Assembly (NCBI RefSeq): GCF_900129125.1
Contig: NZ_FQVJ01000023.1
Coordinates: 1-63,227, forward strand
DNA from: Acidocella aminolytica 101 = DSM 11237
GTDB taxonomy: Bacteria; Pseudomonadota; Alphaproteobacteria; Acetobacterales; Acetobacteraceae
Reading direction: 5' to 3'
Length of the DNA: 63,227 nucleotides
Positions 25,843 to 34,619 of the stretch are shown piece after piece. How positions within the stretch are numbered: position 1 is the first letter of the stretch; each line of letters starts with the position of its first letter. A model generated the notes under the pieces. That model did no database searches. It was not told the origin of the DNA and saw only the letters and a list, made by a program, of their open reading frames with translations. The position numbers were made by a program, and so were the translations under genes.

Positions 25843-27708
25843 ATGAGCATCACCCTCTCAGACCAAGCGGGGCAGCTCATCGTCAAAGCCGGTTTTGGTA
25901 TTATCCTGGCGCTGATTGCCTGGACGGTGGTGGCGTCCTTTGTGTTTCTGTTTGGGACCGGGCTGTTGCACGCATTTGCCCACCCTTTCTGGCAATGGTG
26001 GCTCTATGCGCTGAACTTTGATGGCAACCCGCGTGTCGCGCTCTGGCTTAAAATTGGCGCTGGGGTAGGCGTTTTACCGCCGGGACTGATGATCGGGGCA
26101 CTGATTTATCGTGCCCAGCGCGTGGTAGGACCAAAGCTCCGGCGGCCGCTATTGGGCGGCATCGTCAAATCCCCTCTGGCGGTGACGGATAATCATGGCC
26201 GCGCGGCCTGGATGAGGATGGCGGCGGCGCGGGAGCGGTTCCCGGGGCCTAACCCTGGCTTTGGTGGTATCGTCGTGGGCGAGGCTTATCGGGTCGATCA
26301 GGACAAAATAGCGGCACGGCGCTTCGACCCGGAGGACGCCAAAAGTTGGGGGCAGGGCGGGCAGGCGCCGCTGCTGATTGACCCGTGCCGGGAGGGGCCA
26401 ACGCACTCGCTGATGATCATCGGCAGCGGCGGCTTTAAGACCACCACGGCGGTCTCCAGCCTGCTGCATTGGACGGGTGCTGCGGTCATTCTCGACCCTG
26501 CTGGCGAACTGGCGCCGATGCTGCGGGAGGCGCGCAAGGCGATGGGGCACAAGGTGCATGAACTCGATCCGCGCGCGGGGACTGGGTTCAATGTGCTGGA
26601 CTGGATCGACACCACCTCACCACTGGCGGCAACGAATATCGATTCCGTGGTGGCCTGGGTCTGCGGGGATCACAAGCCGGCAGCTAAGAAGGATGATTTT
26701 TTCGATAGCATGGCCCGTAATGTCGTGCGCTGCTTCCTGGCGCATATTTTGTTCGACGAGGCTGCACCCGAAAAACTTAAAACCTTGCGGGCGGTCCGTC
26801 AGGCAATCGCCATGCCGGTCAAGGAGGTCCGGGCCGTGTTGCGCGGGATATTTGAGACGAGCCCCAGCCTCTATGCGCGCCAGCTGGCGGGGCCGGTTTG
26901 CGGGCTGGTCGAGGAGACGTTCAGCGGGGTGATCGGCAGTGCCGCCGAGCTCACCACTTGGCTCGCCAACCCTGCCTTCGCCAATTTGGTCTCCGGCAAC
27001 AGTTTTAGGACCTCCGCCCTGCTCGACGGCAAGGTGACGATCTTTCTCAAAATGCCGTTGAAGGCGCTGGAGACAGAGCCTGGCATATCGCGCACCATCA
27101 TCGGCGCGTTGCTCAATGCCGTGTACGAGGCCGATGGGGCGATGCAGGGGCGGGTGCTGTTCCTGCTCGATGAGGCGGCCCGGCTGGGCTATATGAAAAT
27201 TCTGGAGACCGCGCGCGATGCCGGACGCAAATACGGCATCACCATGCAGCTGCTCTACCAGTCGAGCGGGCAGATCGTCGAACAATGGGGCGAGCAGGGC
27301 AAGCGGTCTTGGTATGATGGCGTGTCTTATCGCTGCTATGCGGCGGTACAGGATCTGGACACCGCCACCGAGTTGGAAAATTCGTTTGGCACCTACGGTG
27401 TCATGGCAAGCTCCGAGGGCATGAATACCGGTAAATCCGGCAAAGCGATGCAATCTTCTTCGCTCTCGCGCGGTTCGAATATTTCTTATCATGAAATCGG
27501 GCGCCCGCTGATCCGCAAGGCCGAACTGATGCACGATGTGCGCGACGACGAAATGTTTGTACTGGCGCGCGGCATGGCGCCGCTGCGCTGCGGACGGGCG
27601 ATTTATTTTAGGCGTCCCGAGATGCGCGCGCGTGTGGCGGAAAACCGCTTCCACAAGCCGGCACATCAGACCGGCGCCAAGCAGCAATCAAACCGGGAAG
27701 GAGCATAA
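25843..27708 (+). CDS. virD4: VirD4/TraG coupling protein
   Basis: This 621-residue inner-membrane ATPase recruits the relaxase-DNA complex to the channel. Two N-terminal membrane segments (about 12-40 and 68-90) are followed by IIGSGGFKTTTAVSSLLHW (Walker A of the VirD4 class, about 190-205) and VLFLLDEAARLGYMKILE (Walker B). It lies 3 nt behind virB11. The C-terminal tail is basic and may contact the relaxosome. Confidence 0.92.
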   Translation: MSITLSDQAGQLIVKAGFGIILALIAWTVVASFVFLFGTGLLHAFAHPFWQWWLYALNFDGNPRVALWLKIGAGVGVLPPGLMIGALIYRAQRVVGPKLRRPLLGGIVKSPLAVTDNHGRAAWMRMAAARERFPGPNPGFGGIVVGEAYRVDQDKIAARRFDPEDAKSWGQGGQAPLLIDPCREGPTHSLMIIGSGGFKTTTAVSSLLHWTGAAVILDPAGELAPMLREARKAMGHKVHELDPRAGTGFNVLDWIDTTSPLAATNIDSVVAWVCGDHKPAAKKDDFFDSMARNVVRCFLAHILFDEAAPEKLKTLRAVRQAIAMPVKEVRAVLRGIFETSPSLYARQLAGPVCGLVEETFSGVIGSAAELTTWLANPAFANLVSGNSFRTSALLDGKVTIFLKMPLKALETEPGISRTIIGALLNAVYEADGAMQGRVLFLLDEAARLGYMKILETARDAGRKYGITMQLLYQSSGQIVEQWGEQGKRSWYDGVSYRCYAAVQDLDTATELENSFGTYGVMASSEGMNTGKSGKAMQSSSLSRGSNISYHEIGRPLIRKAELMHDVRDDEMFVLARGMAPLRCGRAIYFRRPEMRARVAENRFHKPAHQTGAKQQSNREGA

Positions 27709-27712
27709 CCCA

Positions 27713-27937
27713 ATGTCTGAAATCGATGCCGATCTCGACCGTGCCGCAGCCGCGTACTGGCTGTCGGTGGCCAGTAAATCCGGGCCGGAGAAGAATGCGG
27801 CCCTCTCCCGGGCGGCGAGCCTGCTGCGCGATGCGCGGGCGGAAGCGCGTATCCCTGACAGCGCGCGCCAGCCAACACTCAATGATCTGGACGCGCCGCC
27901 CATGGATGTGGCGCATCGGCGGCGGCTGACGCCGTGA
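27713..27937 (+). CDS. Small conserved transfer-region protein
   Basis: This 74-residue acidic-then-basic protein is predicted to be helical. GGAAGGAG precedes the ATG at 27713, 4 nt behind virD4. No family is recognised. The SEIDADLDRAAAAYWLSVAS start and the DLDAPPMDVAHRRRLTP end have no known motif. Its place between the coupling protein and relaxase genes suggests a small relaxosome accessory factor. Confidence 0.55.
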   Translation: MSEIDADLDRAAAAYWLSVASKSGPEKNAALSRAASLLRDARAEARIPDSARQPTLNDLDAPPMDVAHRRRLTP

Positions 27938-27989
27938 CGATCCTTGGACGGTCCGCGCCAGGTTGCGTCAGCATTCCTCCGCTCCTGTG

Positions 27990-28397
27990 ATGGAACGTCA
28001 GAGCGACAAGGCGGAACATCGCAGGGGGCAGCCAGCGCCACCTATATCCCTGGAGTTGATTGCCGCGCGGCTGGCGGCGTTAGATGCCGGGCAGGCGGCG
28101 ATGAGTGGCGCGCTGGGGCTGATGCTGGATACGCTGCATGTGCAGACAACGCTGCTGCGCAAGCTCAACGAGTTCGCCGCTGAGGATGCGGCACCTTCGC
28201 CGCTGCTCACAACACTCCAGAGCCTCACCGCCGCGATCATGGAGCTGGATGCGTCGGTTGGGGATGTGGAACGCAAATTCGACGGGCTGGCGCAAATTCT
28301 GAGCATGGCCTTTGACGGACCGCCTGCCGAAACGCCTTCCGATCAAAACGGACCGGCATGGCCGCAAGGTCCGGCCATGGACGGCGAGGGCGGTTGA
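27990..28397 (+). CDS. Transfer-region protein of unknown function
   Basis: This 135-residue protein is helical, with heptad-like leucines in the middle (LIAARLAALDAGQAAMSGAL, TLLRKLNEF, LQSLTAAIMELDASVGDVE), so it is probably a coiled-coil oligomer. The stop abuts the relaxase start. The start could also be a TTG at 27963. No family is recognised. Its position fits an oriT-binding or relaxase-partner role, but there is no DNA-binding motif I can point to. Confidence 0.55.
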   Translation: MERQSDKAEHRRGQPAPPISLELIAARLAALDAGQAAMSGALGLMLDTLHVQTTLLRKLNEFAAEDAAPSPLLTTLQSLTAAIMELDASVGDVERKFDGLAQILSMAFDGPPAETPSDQNGPAWPQGPAMDGEGG

Positions 28398-31300
28398 ATG
28401 CTGACCTATCGCACCGGCGCAGCAGGGGCATCGGGTGCAGCGCGGTTCATGAGCGAGCATTTATTGCAGCAGACCTTGTCCCCGGAAATGGCGGCGATGG
28501 CAGAATATTACGAGCAGGGTGTAACCCCACCGACGCTCGCCGATGCCGCCGCTTCGCGTTACGGCCGGTTCATGGCGGGTGGCACGCTTTTGGCGGCCGA
28601 GGTGCTGGATGGGCTGGTGCAGGCGGAAGCGGCGCGCCTCGCTGAGAGTGGCGTGTCTTGGGGGCAGGGCCGGGAACAAATCGGATATGAGTTGGTCTTG
28701 CCCGCCGTCGCGGCCTTCGCGGCGGCGGGGCTGGCGGGCCGAGACGAGGCGCTGGCTTGTCTGTCGCGTCTGTCAGGGATTGGCCCCGGTTATGGTGTCG
28801 GTAATGCTGGCAGCGCAAATAGCGCGCATGCCACTGCCACCGAGGACATCGCTCAGCGCCTGGATGCCGCAATGGCCGCGGCCGCCAGTACACCAGACCG
28901 CAGCAGCGCAACGGCAACGCCACGGCGGGACATGAACCCGCTGCTGGCGCGGCGGCTGGGGATTGAGCCGCGGCGCGGGCTGAAGCCAGATGAGGTGGCG
29001 TGCCTGTTGAATGGCCGGCGCGCCGATGGCGGCTTCATCGAAGGGAAGGTGCGGCGCGCCTCGAGCCTGCCACTGGCGCAGATATTTGGGCTTGATGCGG
29101 GGCAGGTGCCGACACGGGCGCAATTAGAGCAGATGCTGGTGGGGCGGAAGGCCAATGGCGAGGCGTTATCCGCCGAGGCAGCTGAGCGGGCGGTGCGGCG
29201 TTTGCTCTCGGGCCTGGGTGTGAAGGACAAAACACCTGCCCCCGAACAGCTTGCGTATATTCTGGCCGGTCGGGACGCCGAGGGCAGGGAAGTGAGTGCT
29301 CGCCAATACCGTGCCATTCTTGAAGCCGCGAAGATGCGGATTGGCTATATCGACCTGACTTTCTCCGCGCCCAAGTCCCTTTCCATTGCCTGGGCCTTTG
29401 CGCCCACCAAAGCCGAACAGGCGATGCTGCATCAGGCGCACCGGGACGCGATCGACAATGTCATGGCGGTCATCGAGCACGAGATCGGCCGCGCTTCGAT
29501 CGGGGATGCGGCGAAGCGGGGCTATGAGGCTGGCGCCATTGGCTGGGTGTCCTTCGATCATTATGCGGCGCGGCCCACGATTGAGATCGTGCGGGCGGAT
29601 GAGCGTGGGGAGCCGGTGACAGAGTTGCACACGCTGACCGGTACGCAAGGCCGCGCGCCGGGCGACATGCAGATGCACACCCATGTCGCGCTGTTCAACA
29701 TCGTGGAGACGCCGAGCGGGCGGGTGGGTAGCATCAACCTCGCCTTGCTTGAAGGGAGGATCCATGAATGGGGCGCGCTGTATCAGGCCTATCTCGCCAA
29801 TCATCTGCGCGCCCATGGCGTGGCGGTGGAGCTCGATGCCCGCACCGGGATGGCCAAGCTCTCCGCTGTGCCAGAAAGCGTCGTGGCGCAATTCAGTAAG
29901 CGGACCGTAAGCGGCACCGAGGCGGCACGTGTTTATGCGCGGGCGCAGGGGCTTGAGTGGGATGATCTCGCGCCCGCCCGGAAAATCGCCCTGCTCAAAT
30001 CCGGGGTACAGAATCCGCGCGAAGCCAAGAGCGATGATGTCAGCGACCTTGCCGCCTGGCAGGCAATGGCGGCGAGGCTCGGCTACCAGCATCGCAGCGT
30101 CTTGCGCCCTGGTGAAATCGCCCCCCTGCCGAGCCGGGAGCAGCGGCTGGAGAGCGCATTCCAGGCGGCCTTGCCATTGCTGAGCAAGCAGTTCGACCGG
30201 CGGGCGGTGATTGACGGCGCCGATGCCCGGATCGCCGCTGCCAAGGGGCTGATCGCCGCGGGGATTGGCGAGGCCAACGACGTGGATGCCCTGACCGAAG
30301 CCTTCCGGGAGCGGGGCGTGCAGCGTCAGGGTGAGGATGCCGCCTTGATCTGGGGCCGGGTGCCGGGGCGGCAGGGCCGGGACCGCGTGGCGATAACCAC
30401 CACGCTGGAACTGCGTGAGGAACAGCGGCTTATTGAAACGGTCCAGGCTGGGGCGCGGGATCGAAGTGCAACCCTCACACGTAAAGCCATCGCGACGGCG
30501 GTGGCCACATTCCCGGAGATCGATTTTACCAGCGCGCATGGTAGGGCACAGCGGCAGATTATCGACCAGTTGGGCACTGGCGGGCGGATTGGTTTGGCCA
30601 TTGGCGTGGCGGGTTCCGGCAAAAGCACGTTGCTGAAGCCCTTGGTTCGGGCCTGGCAGGAGGATGGCAGGGCCGTGCATGGCATTGCCCTGGCGTGGCG
30701 GCAATCGGATGATTTGGCCGGGGCGGGTATTCCGGCGGGTGATACCAGGGCGGTCGCGGCCTTTTTTCGGGGTATAGAGCGCGGCTCGATCCGGCTTGAT
30801 CGCAAATCGGTCGTGGTGGTCGATGAGGTGGGACTACTGGGCACGCGGCAATTGAACGTGATCATGGCGGCGCAGGCGGCGCACAAATTCCAGTTGGTGA
30901 TGATTGGTGACCCGAAGCAGATGCAGGCGGTGGAGGCCGGGCCGGTGATCGAGCTACTGCGTCGGGCGTTGGGGGCCGACAAGGTGCCGGAATTAGGTTC
31001 CTCGGTGCGGCAGACAGCGGAGCAAGAGCGCGAGACCGTGCTGATGTTGCGCAATGGCCAGACGGAAGAAGCGATACGCCGCAAAGATGAAAACGGCACC
31101 CTCAAAATTGTGCCGGGCGGGTATGAGGACGCGGTACAATACATTGCCCAGCTTTGGCGGCAACGGTGGGAGGCAAACCGGGACCGGGTGGACTTCAGCA
31201 TTTCGGTGAGCGCGCCGAGCAACGCGGAGGCGCATGATATCAGCCGCGCCATCCGCCAGCAGCGCCGGGATAGGGGAGAGATCGGGATGGATGTGGTGAC

Positions 31301-32216
31301 ACTCAGGGCCACCGACGGTGCAGGGGAGCGGGACTATGAATTGGCGCTCGCCTTGGGTGACCGGGTGCGGTTGTTCAGGCGGACCAATGCCAAGTTCACG
31401 GAGACCGGCACGGTCGGGAATATCGGGCGCAACGGCACGGTGCTGGAAATTACCGCCATTGATGAGGCTGGACTGACCTTGAAGACCATCACGGGAAGGG
31501 AAGGGCTGGTGACGTGGGAGAGCTTGCGGGGCGAGCCAAGTGGCAGAGTTCAGTTGGCCTACGGCGATGCGTTGACCACCAACACCGCGCAAGGGAGTAC
31601 GGTTACCGAACATATTCATGCGATGCCGGCTGGCACGAAGCTGGTCTCGGCATTCGGGGCCTATACCTCAGGCAGCCGCCACCGGGAGCAGAGTTTTATC
31701 GTGACCTCGGAGGGGGTGGAGCGCGCCGAGATCATCGCCCGGCGGCCGCTTGGCGACCGGCGCGAGATTGGGCGCGCTGATGTGCTGAACAACATCGTAC
31801 GCAATTTTGCACAAGCACCCGAGAAGCAAGCGGCGCTGGGGTTGATGGAGCGTGCGGCCGGGCTGCGGCGGGGAACGGTTCAGGTTGTGCAGAGAGTGCA
31901 CCAGGCGGGGGAAGCGCGGGGGAGCGGCCTGGAGCGGCCATCAGTGCTGCGGGAACGGATGTTGAGCCGCCGGATAGCGCTGGCATTTGAAAAGCAGCTG
32001 CCTGGTTTGGCGGCACAACTCCGGCGTCATGGTGAGGTGCTGGGGCGGGTGGCCCGTATCGGCGCGGATTTGGCGGAAATACTTGCCAGCCTTGCCCGCC
32101 GCCAGGCGGCAAGCCGCCAGAGCGATATGGAATTTTGGCGTGAACTCGGCCAGCGGGCTGAGCGAGTGCCCGGGTGGGAGAAGCAACCCCGGCAATCGCG
32201 GCGGCGCGGGCGGTGA
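28398..32216 (+). CDS. traA: MobF-family conjugative relaxase-helicase (TrwC/TraA type)
   Basis: This 1272-residue protein nicks oriT and unwinds the transferred strand. The catalytic tyrosine pair is YY at 37-38 (AEYYEQG, as in TrwC). The conserved YIDLTFSAPKSLSIAW begins at about 317, and the metal-binding histidines are H388, H427 and H429 (MQMHTHVALFN). A RecD-like helicase follows, with GVAGSGKSTLLKPL at about 740 and VVVVDEVGLLGTRQL. Between the tyrosines and the DLTFSAPK motif lie about 280 residues, far more than the roughly 60 in TrwC. This includes three tandem copies of a segment with L..LL.GR.A.G (near 199-211, 243-254 and 284-296). Transfer-operon membership and MobF class are clear. 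Confidence 0.9.
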   Translation: MLTYRTGAAGASGAARFMSEHLLQQTLSPEMAAMAEYYEQGVTPPTLADAAASRYGRFMAGGTLLAAEVLDGLVQAEAARLAESGVSWGQGREQIGYELVLPAVAAFAAAGLAGRDEALACLSRLSGIGPGYGVGNAGSANSAHATATEDIAQRLDAAMAAAASTPDRSSATATPRRDMNPLLARRLGIEPRRGLKPDEVACLLNGRRADGGFIEGKVRRASSLPLAQIFGLDAGQVPTRAQLEQMLVGRKANGEALSAEAAERAVRRLLSGLGVKDKTPAPEQLAYILAGRDAEGREVSARQYRAILEAAKMRIGYIDLTFSAPKSLSIAWAFAPTKAEQAMLHQAHRDAIDNVMAVIEHEIGRASIGDAAKRGYEAGAIGWVSFDHYAARPTIEIVRADERGEPVTELHTLTGTQGRAPGDMQMHTHVALFNIVETPSGRVGSINLALLEGRIHEWGALYQAYLANHLRAHGVAVELDARTGMAKLSAVPESVVAQFSKRTVSGTEAARVYARAQGLEWDDLAPARKIALLKSGVQNPREAKSDDVSDLAAWQAMAARLGYQHRSVLRPGEIAPLPSREQRLESAFQAALPLLSKQFDRRAVIDGADARIAAAKGLIAAGIGEANDVDALTEAFRERGVQRQGEDAALIWGRVPGRQGRDRVAITTTLELREEQRLIETVQAGARDRSATLTRKAIATAVATFPEIDFTSAHGRAQRQIIDQLGTGGRIGLAIGVAGSGKSTLLKPLVRAWQEDGRAVHGIALAWRQSDDLAGAGIPAGDTRAVAAFFRGIERGSIRLDRKSVVVVDEVGLLGTRQLNVIMAAQAAHKFQLVMIGDPKQMQAVEAGPVIELLRRALGADKVPELGSSVRQTAEQERETVLMLRNGQTEEAIRRKDENGTLKIVPGGYEDAVQYIAQLWRQRWEANRDRVDFSISVSAPSNAEAHDISRAIRQQRRDRGEIGMDVVTLRATDGAGERDYELALALGDRVRLFRRTNAKFTETGTVGNIGRNGTVLEITAIDEAGLTLKTITGREGLVTWESLRGEPSGRVQLAYGDALTTNTAQGSTVTEHIHAMPAGTKLVSAFGAYTSGSRHREQSFIVTSEGVERAEIIARRPLGDRREIGRADVLNNIVRNFAQAPEKQAALGLMERAAGLRRGTVQVVQRVHQAGEARGSGLERPSVLRERMLSRRIALAFEKQLPGLAAQLRRHGEVLGRVARIGADLAEILASLARRQAASRQSDMEFWRELGQRAERVPGWEKQPRQSRRRGR

Positions 32217-32231
32217 CGGCAACACTAGTCC

Positions 32232-32263
32232 GTATTGCATAATGCGCTACAATCAACTATATC
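32232..32263 (+). promoter_or_regulatory. Promoter/operator of toxin-antitoxin pair 2
   Basis: GTATTGCATAATGCGCTAC (32232-32250) is a 19-bp near-palindrome centred on one A. TTGCAT (32235-32240) and TATATC (32258-32263) give -35 and -10 boxes 17 bp apart, so the palindrome covers the -35. The reverse complement resembles the site at 10571-10590 of pair 1. Confidence 0.65.
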
Positions 32264-32269
32264 CCGGTC

Positions 32270-32584
32270 ATGACAAGAACCACCGCCATGACCGCTTCGC
32301 CCAAGCGTAAAGACCATCCGCTCTCGATGCGGCTACCGGAAGGCGATATCGCGATTATCGACCGTGCGGCGGATTTGCGCGGGCGCTCACGCACGGATTT
32401 TGTGCGGGAAGCCGCGGTGCGTGCCGCCGAGGAGGTGCTGATGGAAAGCACGCTGGTGCGCATGAGCCCGGAAGGGTTTGAGGCGTTCGTTCAAGCCGTC
32501 TCCGCCCCTGCGGCGCCCGTGCCGGAAATGGTGGCCTCTCTGCGCCGCAAGGCGCCGTGGGAAAAAGATGCCACGACGCGTTGA
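32270..32584 (+). CDS. tacA: DUF1778 antitoxin, second copy
   Basis: This 104-residue (or 98 from the ATG at 32288) ribbon-helix-helix antitoxin has an RHH part in HPLSMRLPEGDIAIIDRAAD and a DUF1778 tail in LVRMSPEGFEAFVQAVSAPAA. It ends MVASLRRKAPWEKDATTR, comparable to the other copy's LRALLTRPPAWER. Starting at 32270 would leave almost no leader behind the -10 box, so 32288 may be correct. The stop overlaps the toxin ATG. Confidence 0.82.
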   Translation: MTRTTAMTASPKRKDHPLSMRLPEGDIAIIDRAADLRGRSRTDFVREAAVRAAEEVLMESTLVRMSPEGFEAFVQAVSAPAAPVPEMVASLRRKAPWEKDATTR

Positions 32585-33213
32585 TGGGGGAGGTATTGCT
32601 CTCCGCACCGGAGCTTCTGCATGCCGAGCATGATGTATCCCAGTTCTCCTGCGGTAAGCCCTCTCTCGACCATTGGCTGAAGAGCCGGGCGCTGGCCAAC
32701 CAGCAGAAAGGATTCTCCGTGGTCATGGTGGTCCATGTGGCGGGCCGAGTGGTGGGCTATTACGGCTTGGCCCCCACCGCCGTTGTTCCAGCCAGCCTCC
32801 CGCGCGCGATCCGCACCGGCCAGCCGCCGAGCCCAATGCCGTGTATTCTGTTGGGCCAGCTTGCCACAGACACGGCCTGGGCGGGGCAGGGGATTGGCGT
32901 TGGGTTGCTCAATCACGCGTTGGCCCGCAGTGTAAATGGAGCCGCGTTGATTGGCGGGCGGGCGCTGATGGTCAATGCCATCGATGATGACGCCGCCGCG
33001 TTCTGGCGCCGCCGGGGGTTTATGCCGTCCAAAGACAATGCGCTCATGCTGTTCCGGTCGATCGGCGATATCTCGGCTTCGCTGGAGGCTGCAAGAGAGG
33101 TGGTGTGGAGAGTTGCCAACCGGGCGTCGCCACACACCACATCAGAACACCCAAAACGAAAGGAGAAAAGTCCGCCTTTGACCCCTTCACGAAACCCAAA
33201 CCATAACCAATAG
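32584..33213 (+). CDS. tacT: GNAT acetyltransferase toxin, second copy
   Basis: This 209-residue TacT-like toxin has the CoA loop WAGQGIGVGLLNHAL at about 98-112 and the family opening HDVSQFSCGKPSLDHWLKSRAL, which parallels HDVSGFQNGQHPSLDEWLRERAL in the first copy. The late segment AAFWRRRGFMPS has Trp-Arg where TacT usually has Tyr-x, so the general-acid Tyr may be replaced. The tail after about residue 180 is basic and extends past the usual end, suggesting an altered 3' end. Confidence 0.8.
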   Translation: MGEVLLSAPELLHAEHDVSQFSCGKPSLDHWLKSRALANQQKGFSVVMVVHVAGRVVGYYGLAPTAVVPASLPRAIRTGQPPSPMPCILLGQLATDTAWAGQGIGVGLLNHALARSVNGAALIGGRALMVNAIDDDAAAFWRRRGFMPSKDNALMLFRSIGDISASLEAAREVVWRVANRASPHTTSEHPKRKEKSPPLTPSRNPNHNQ

Positions 33214-33312
33214 GCGGGTCATTCTCAGCGGAATTCCCAGGGTACTTCTCAGTGAAAGTCAACACGCACACGTCGAGATAGCGCTTACCATCACGAGAAG
33301 ACGCAAGAACTA

Positions 33313-33333
33313 CGCCGCCGCGAGACGGCGGCG
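33313..33333 (-). terminator. GC hairpin after the dmeF gene
   Basis: CGCCGCCG (33313-33320) pairs perfectly with CGGCGGCG (33326-33333) around a 5-nt loop, 25 bp past the leftward dmeF stop. On the minus strand it is followed by TAGTTCTT, a weak T-run. It could end the dmeRF transcript. The remaining 33214-33358 shows no gene. Confidence 0.45.
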
Positions 33334-33358
33334 CATTCAGCTGTCAGAGTCGCATGGT

Positions 33359-34612
33359 TCAGCTATTCTGGCTCCGGGATTCGTGAACCTCAATGGTCAG
33401 ATGCGACAGGGATTTGAACCGGCCGAGGCGCTCACGATAGTGAAGAGCCGTGCGCTCGCTTGAGGTGGTAACGGAGAGGATCGCGCCCAGATGGCCAGGG
33501 CCGAGCCGCCAGAGATGCAGATCGGCCACTTCATCGCCGTCGCGCTCGATTGCGTCGCGCAGCTTTTGCTCCATGCCCCTGTCTGGCGTCATGTCCAGCA
33601 GGATGCCGCCCGTGTCGCGGATCAGCCCGACGGCCCAGCTCGCGATGACGGCCGCGCCCGCAATGCCGACCAACGGGTCCATCCACAGCCAGCCGAAGGC
33701 GCGGGCAAGCAGCAGACCCACGATCACCAGCACGGAAACGGCCGCGTCGGCGGCGACGTGCACCACGGCGGCGCGCATGTTGTTGTCCCGCCCGGCGGCG
33801 CCACTGGCGTGCTCATGCTCCTCGAACGCGACTTCATAGGATTGATCGAAGAGTTTGACGCTGGCCGTGAATTCGTGCGGCTCTGGAATCTCATCGACGG
33901 ATTCAAGATAGCCATCGCGCGCCACGAAGGCGAAGCTCTGGCACGCGCCATTGGGACGCACGGTCTCGATCATGGCGGCGTCGGCGGAGATATCGAACCC
34001 AGGTGCGGCGCGCAGGCGGAAGTGCGGCGGCACACCGTGCTCGAACACCTCCAGCCGAACCTCGCCAAAGGAAGTAGGGATGATGTATTCGTCATCATGG
34101 TCATGATGTGCGTGGTTGTGTCCATGTCCATGCCCATGACTGTGCCCATGGTCGTGCCCGCCGGAAAGCAGCAGGGCGCTGACGATGTTCACGACTAGCC
34201 CGAGGCAGGCAATGGGGATGGCCTCAGCAAAATGGATCGGCACCGGGGAAAGAAAGCGGCTCACCGCCTCGAAGCCGATCAGCAGCGCGATTATGGCCAG
34301 GATGATGGCGCTGGTGAAGCCCGCGAGGTCGCCCAGCTTGCCGGTGCCGAAAGAGAAGCGTGGATCGCTCGCGTGCCGGCGGGCGTATCTGTAGGCAAGA
34401 GCGGCCAGCAGCATGGCCCCGGCATGGGTGCTCATGTGCAACCCGTCGGCGACAAGGGCGATAGAGCCGAACAGCCAACCGCCTAATATTTCCGCCACCA
34501 TCATCGCGCCGCAGAGCCAGATCACCCACCAGGTGCGCTGCTCGCTGCGGTCATGATCGGCGCCTAGAAAAATATGGCTGTGGCCGGCCTTGGGCATAGT
34601 TTGAGTCTGCAT
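33359..34612 (-). CDS. dmeF: CDF-family Ni/Co efflux protein (DmeF-like)
   Basis: This 417-residue inner-membrane cation/proton antiporter has six predicted helices with the CDF metal motifs (ALVADGLHMSTHA in helix 2, HVAADAAVSVLVIVG in helix 5). The long loop after helix 4 is extremely His-rich (GHDHGHSHGHGHGHNHAHHD) and followed by an extra beta-like domain, as in DmeF. A cytosolic C-terminal domain ends it. It is 7 nt behind dmeR. The regulator's residues point to Ni(II) or Co(II). Confidence 0.88.
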   Translation of the reverse strand: MQTQTMPKAGHSHIFLGADHDRSEQRTWWVIWLCGAMMVAEILGGWLFGSIALVADGLHMSTHAGAMLLAALAYRYARRHASDPRFSFGTGKLGDLAGFTSAIILAIIALLIGFEAVSRFLSPVPIHFAEAIPIACLGLVVNIVSALLLSGGHDHGHSHGHGHGHNHAHHDHDDEYIIPTSFGEVRLEVFEHGVPPHFRLRAAPGFDISADAAMIETVRPNGACQSFAFVARDGYLESVDEIPEPHEFTASVKLFDQSYEVAFEEHEHASGAAGRDNNMRAAVVHVAADAAVSVLVIVGLLLARAFGWLWMDPLVGIAGAAVIASWAVGLIRDTGGILLDMTPDRGMEQKLRDAIERDGDEVADLHLWRLGPGHLGAILSVTTSSERTALHYRERLGRFKSLSHLTIEVHESRSQNS

Positions 34613-34619
34613 CAGGATA

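Noticed and set aside
26617-27687. 356-codon leftward open frame inside virD4
   Set aside because: Antisense to a well-supported coupling protein; His/Arg-rich composition is typical of a reverse-strand shadow.
29166-30704. 512-codon leftward open frame inside the relaxase gene
   Set aside because: Shadow of a G+C-rich gene: opposite strand of clear MobF relaxase motifs, no ribosome site, no family-like sequence.
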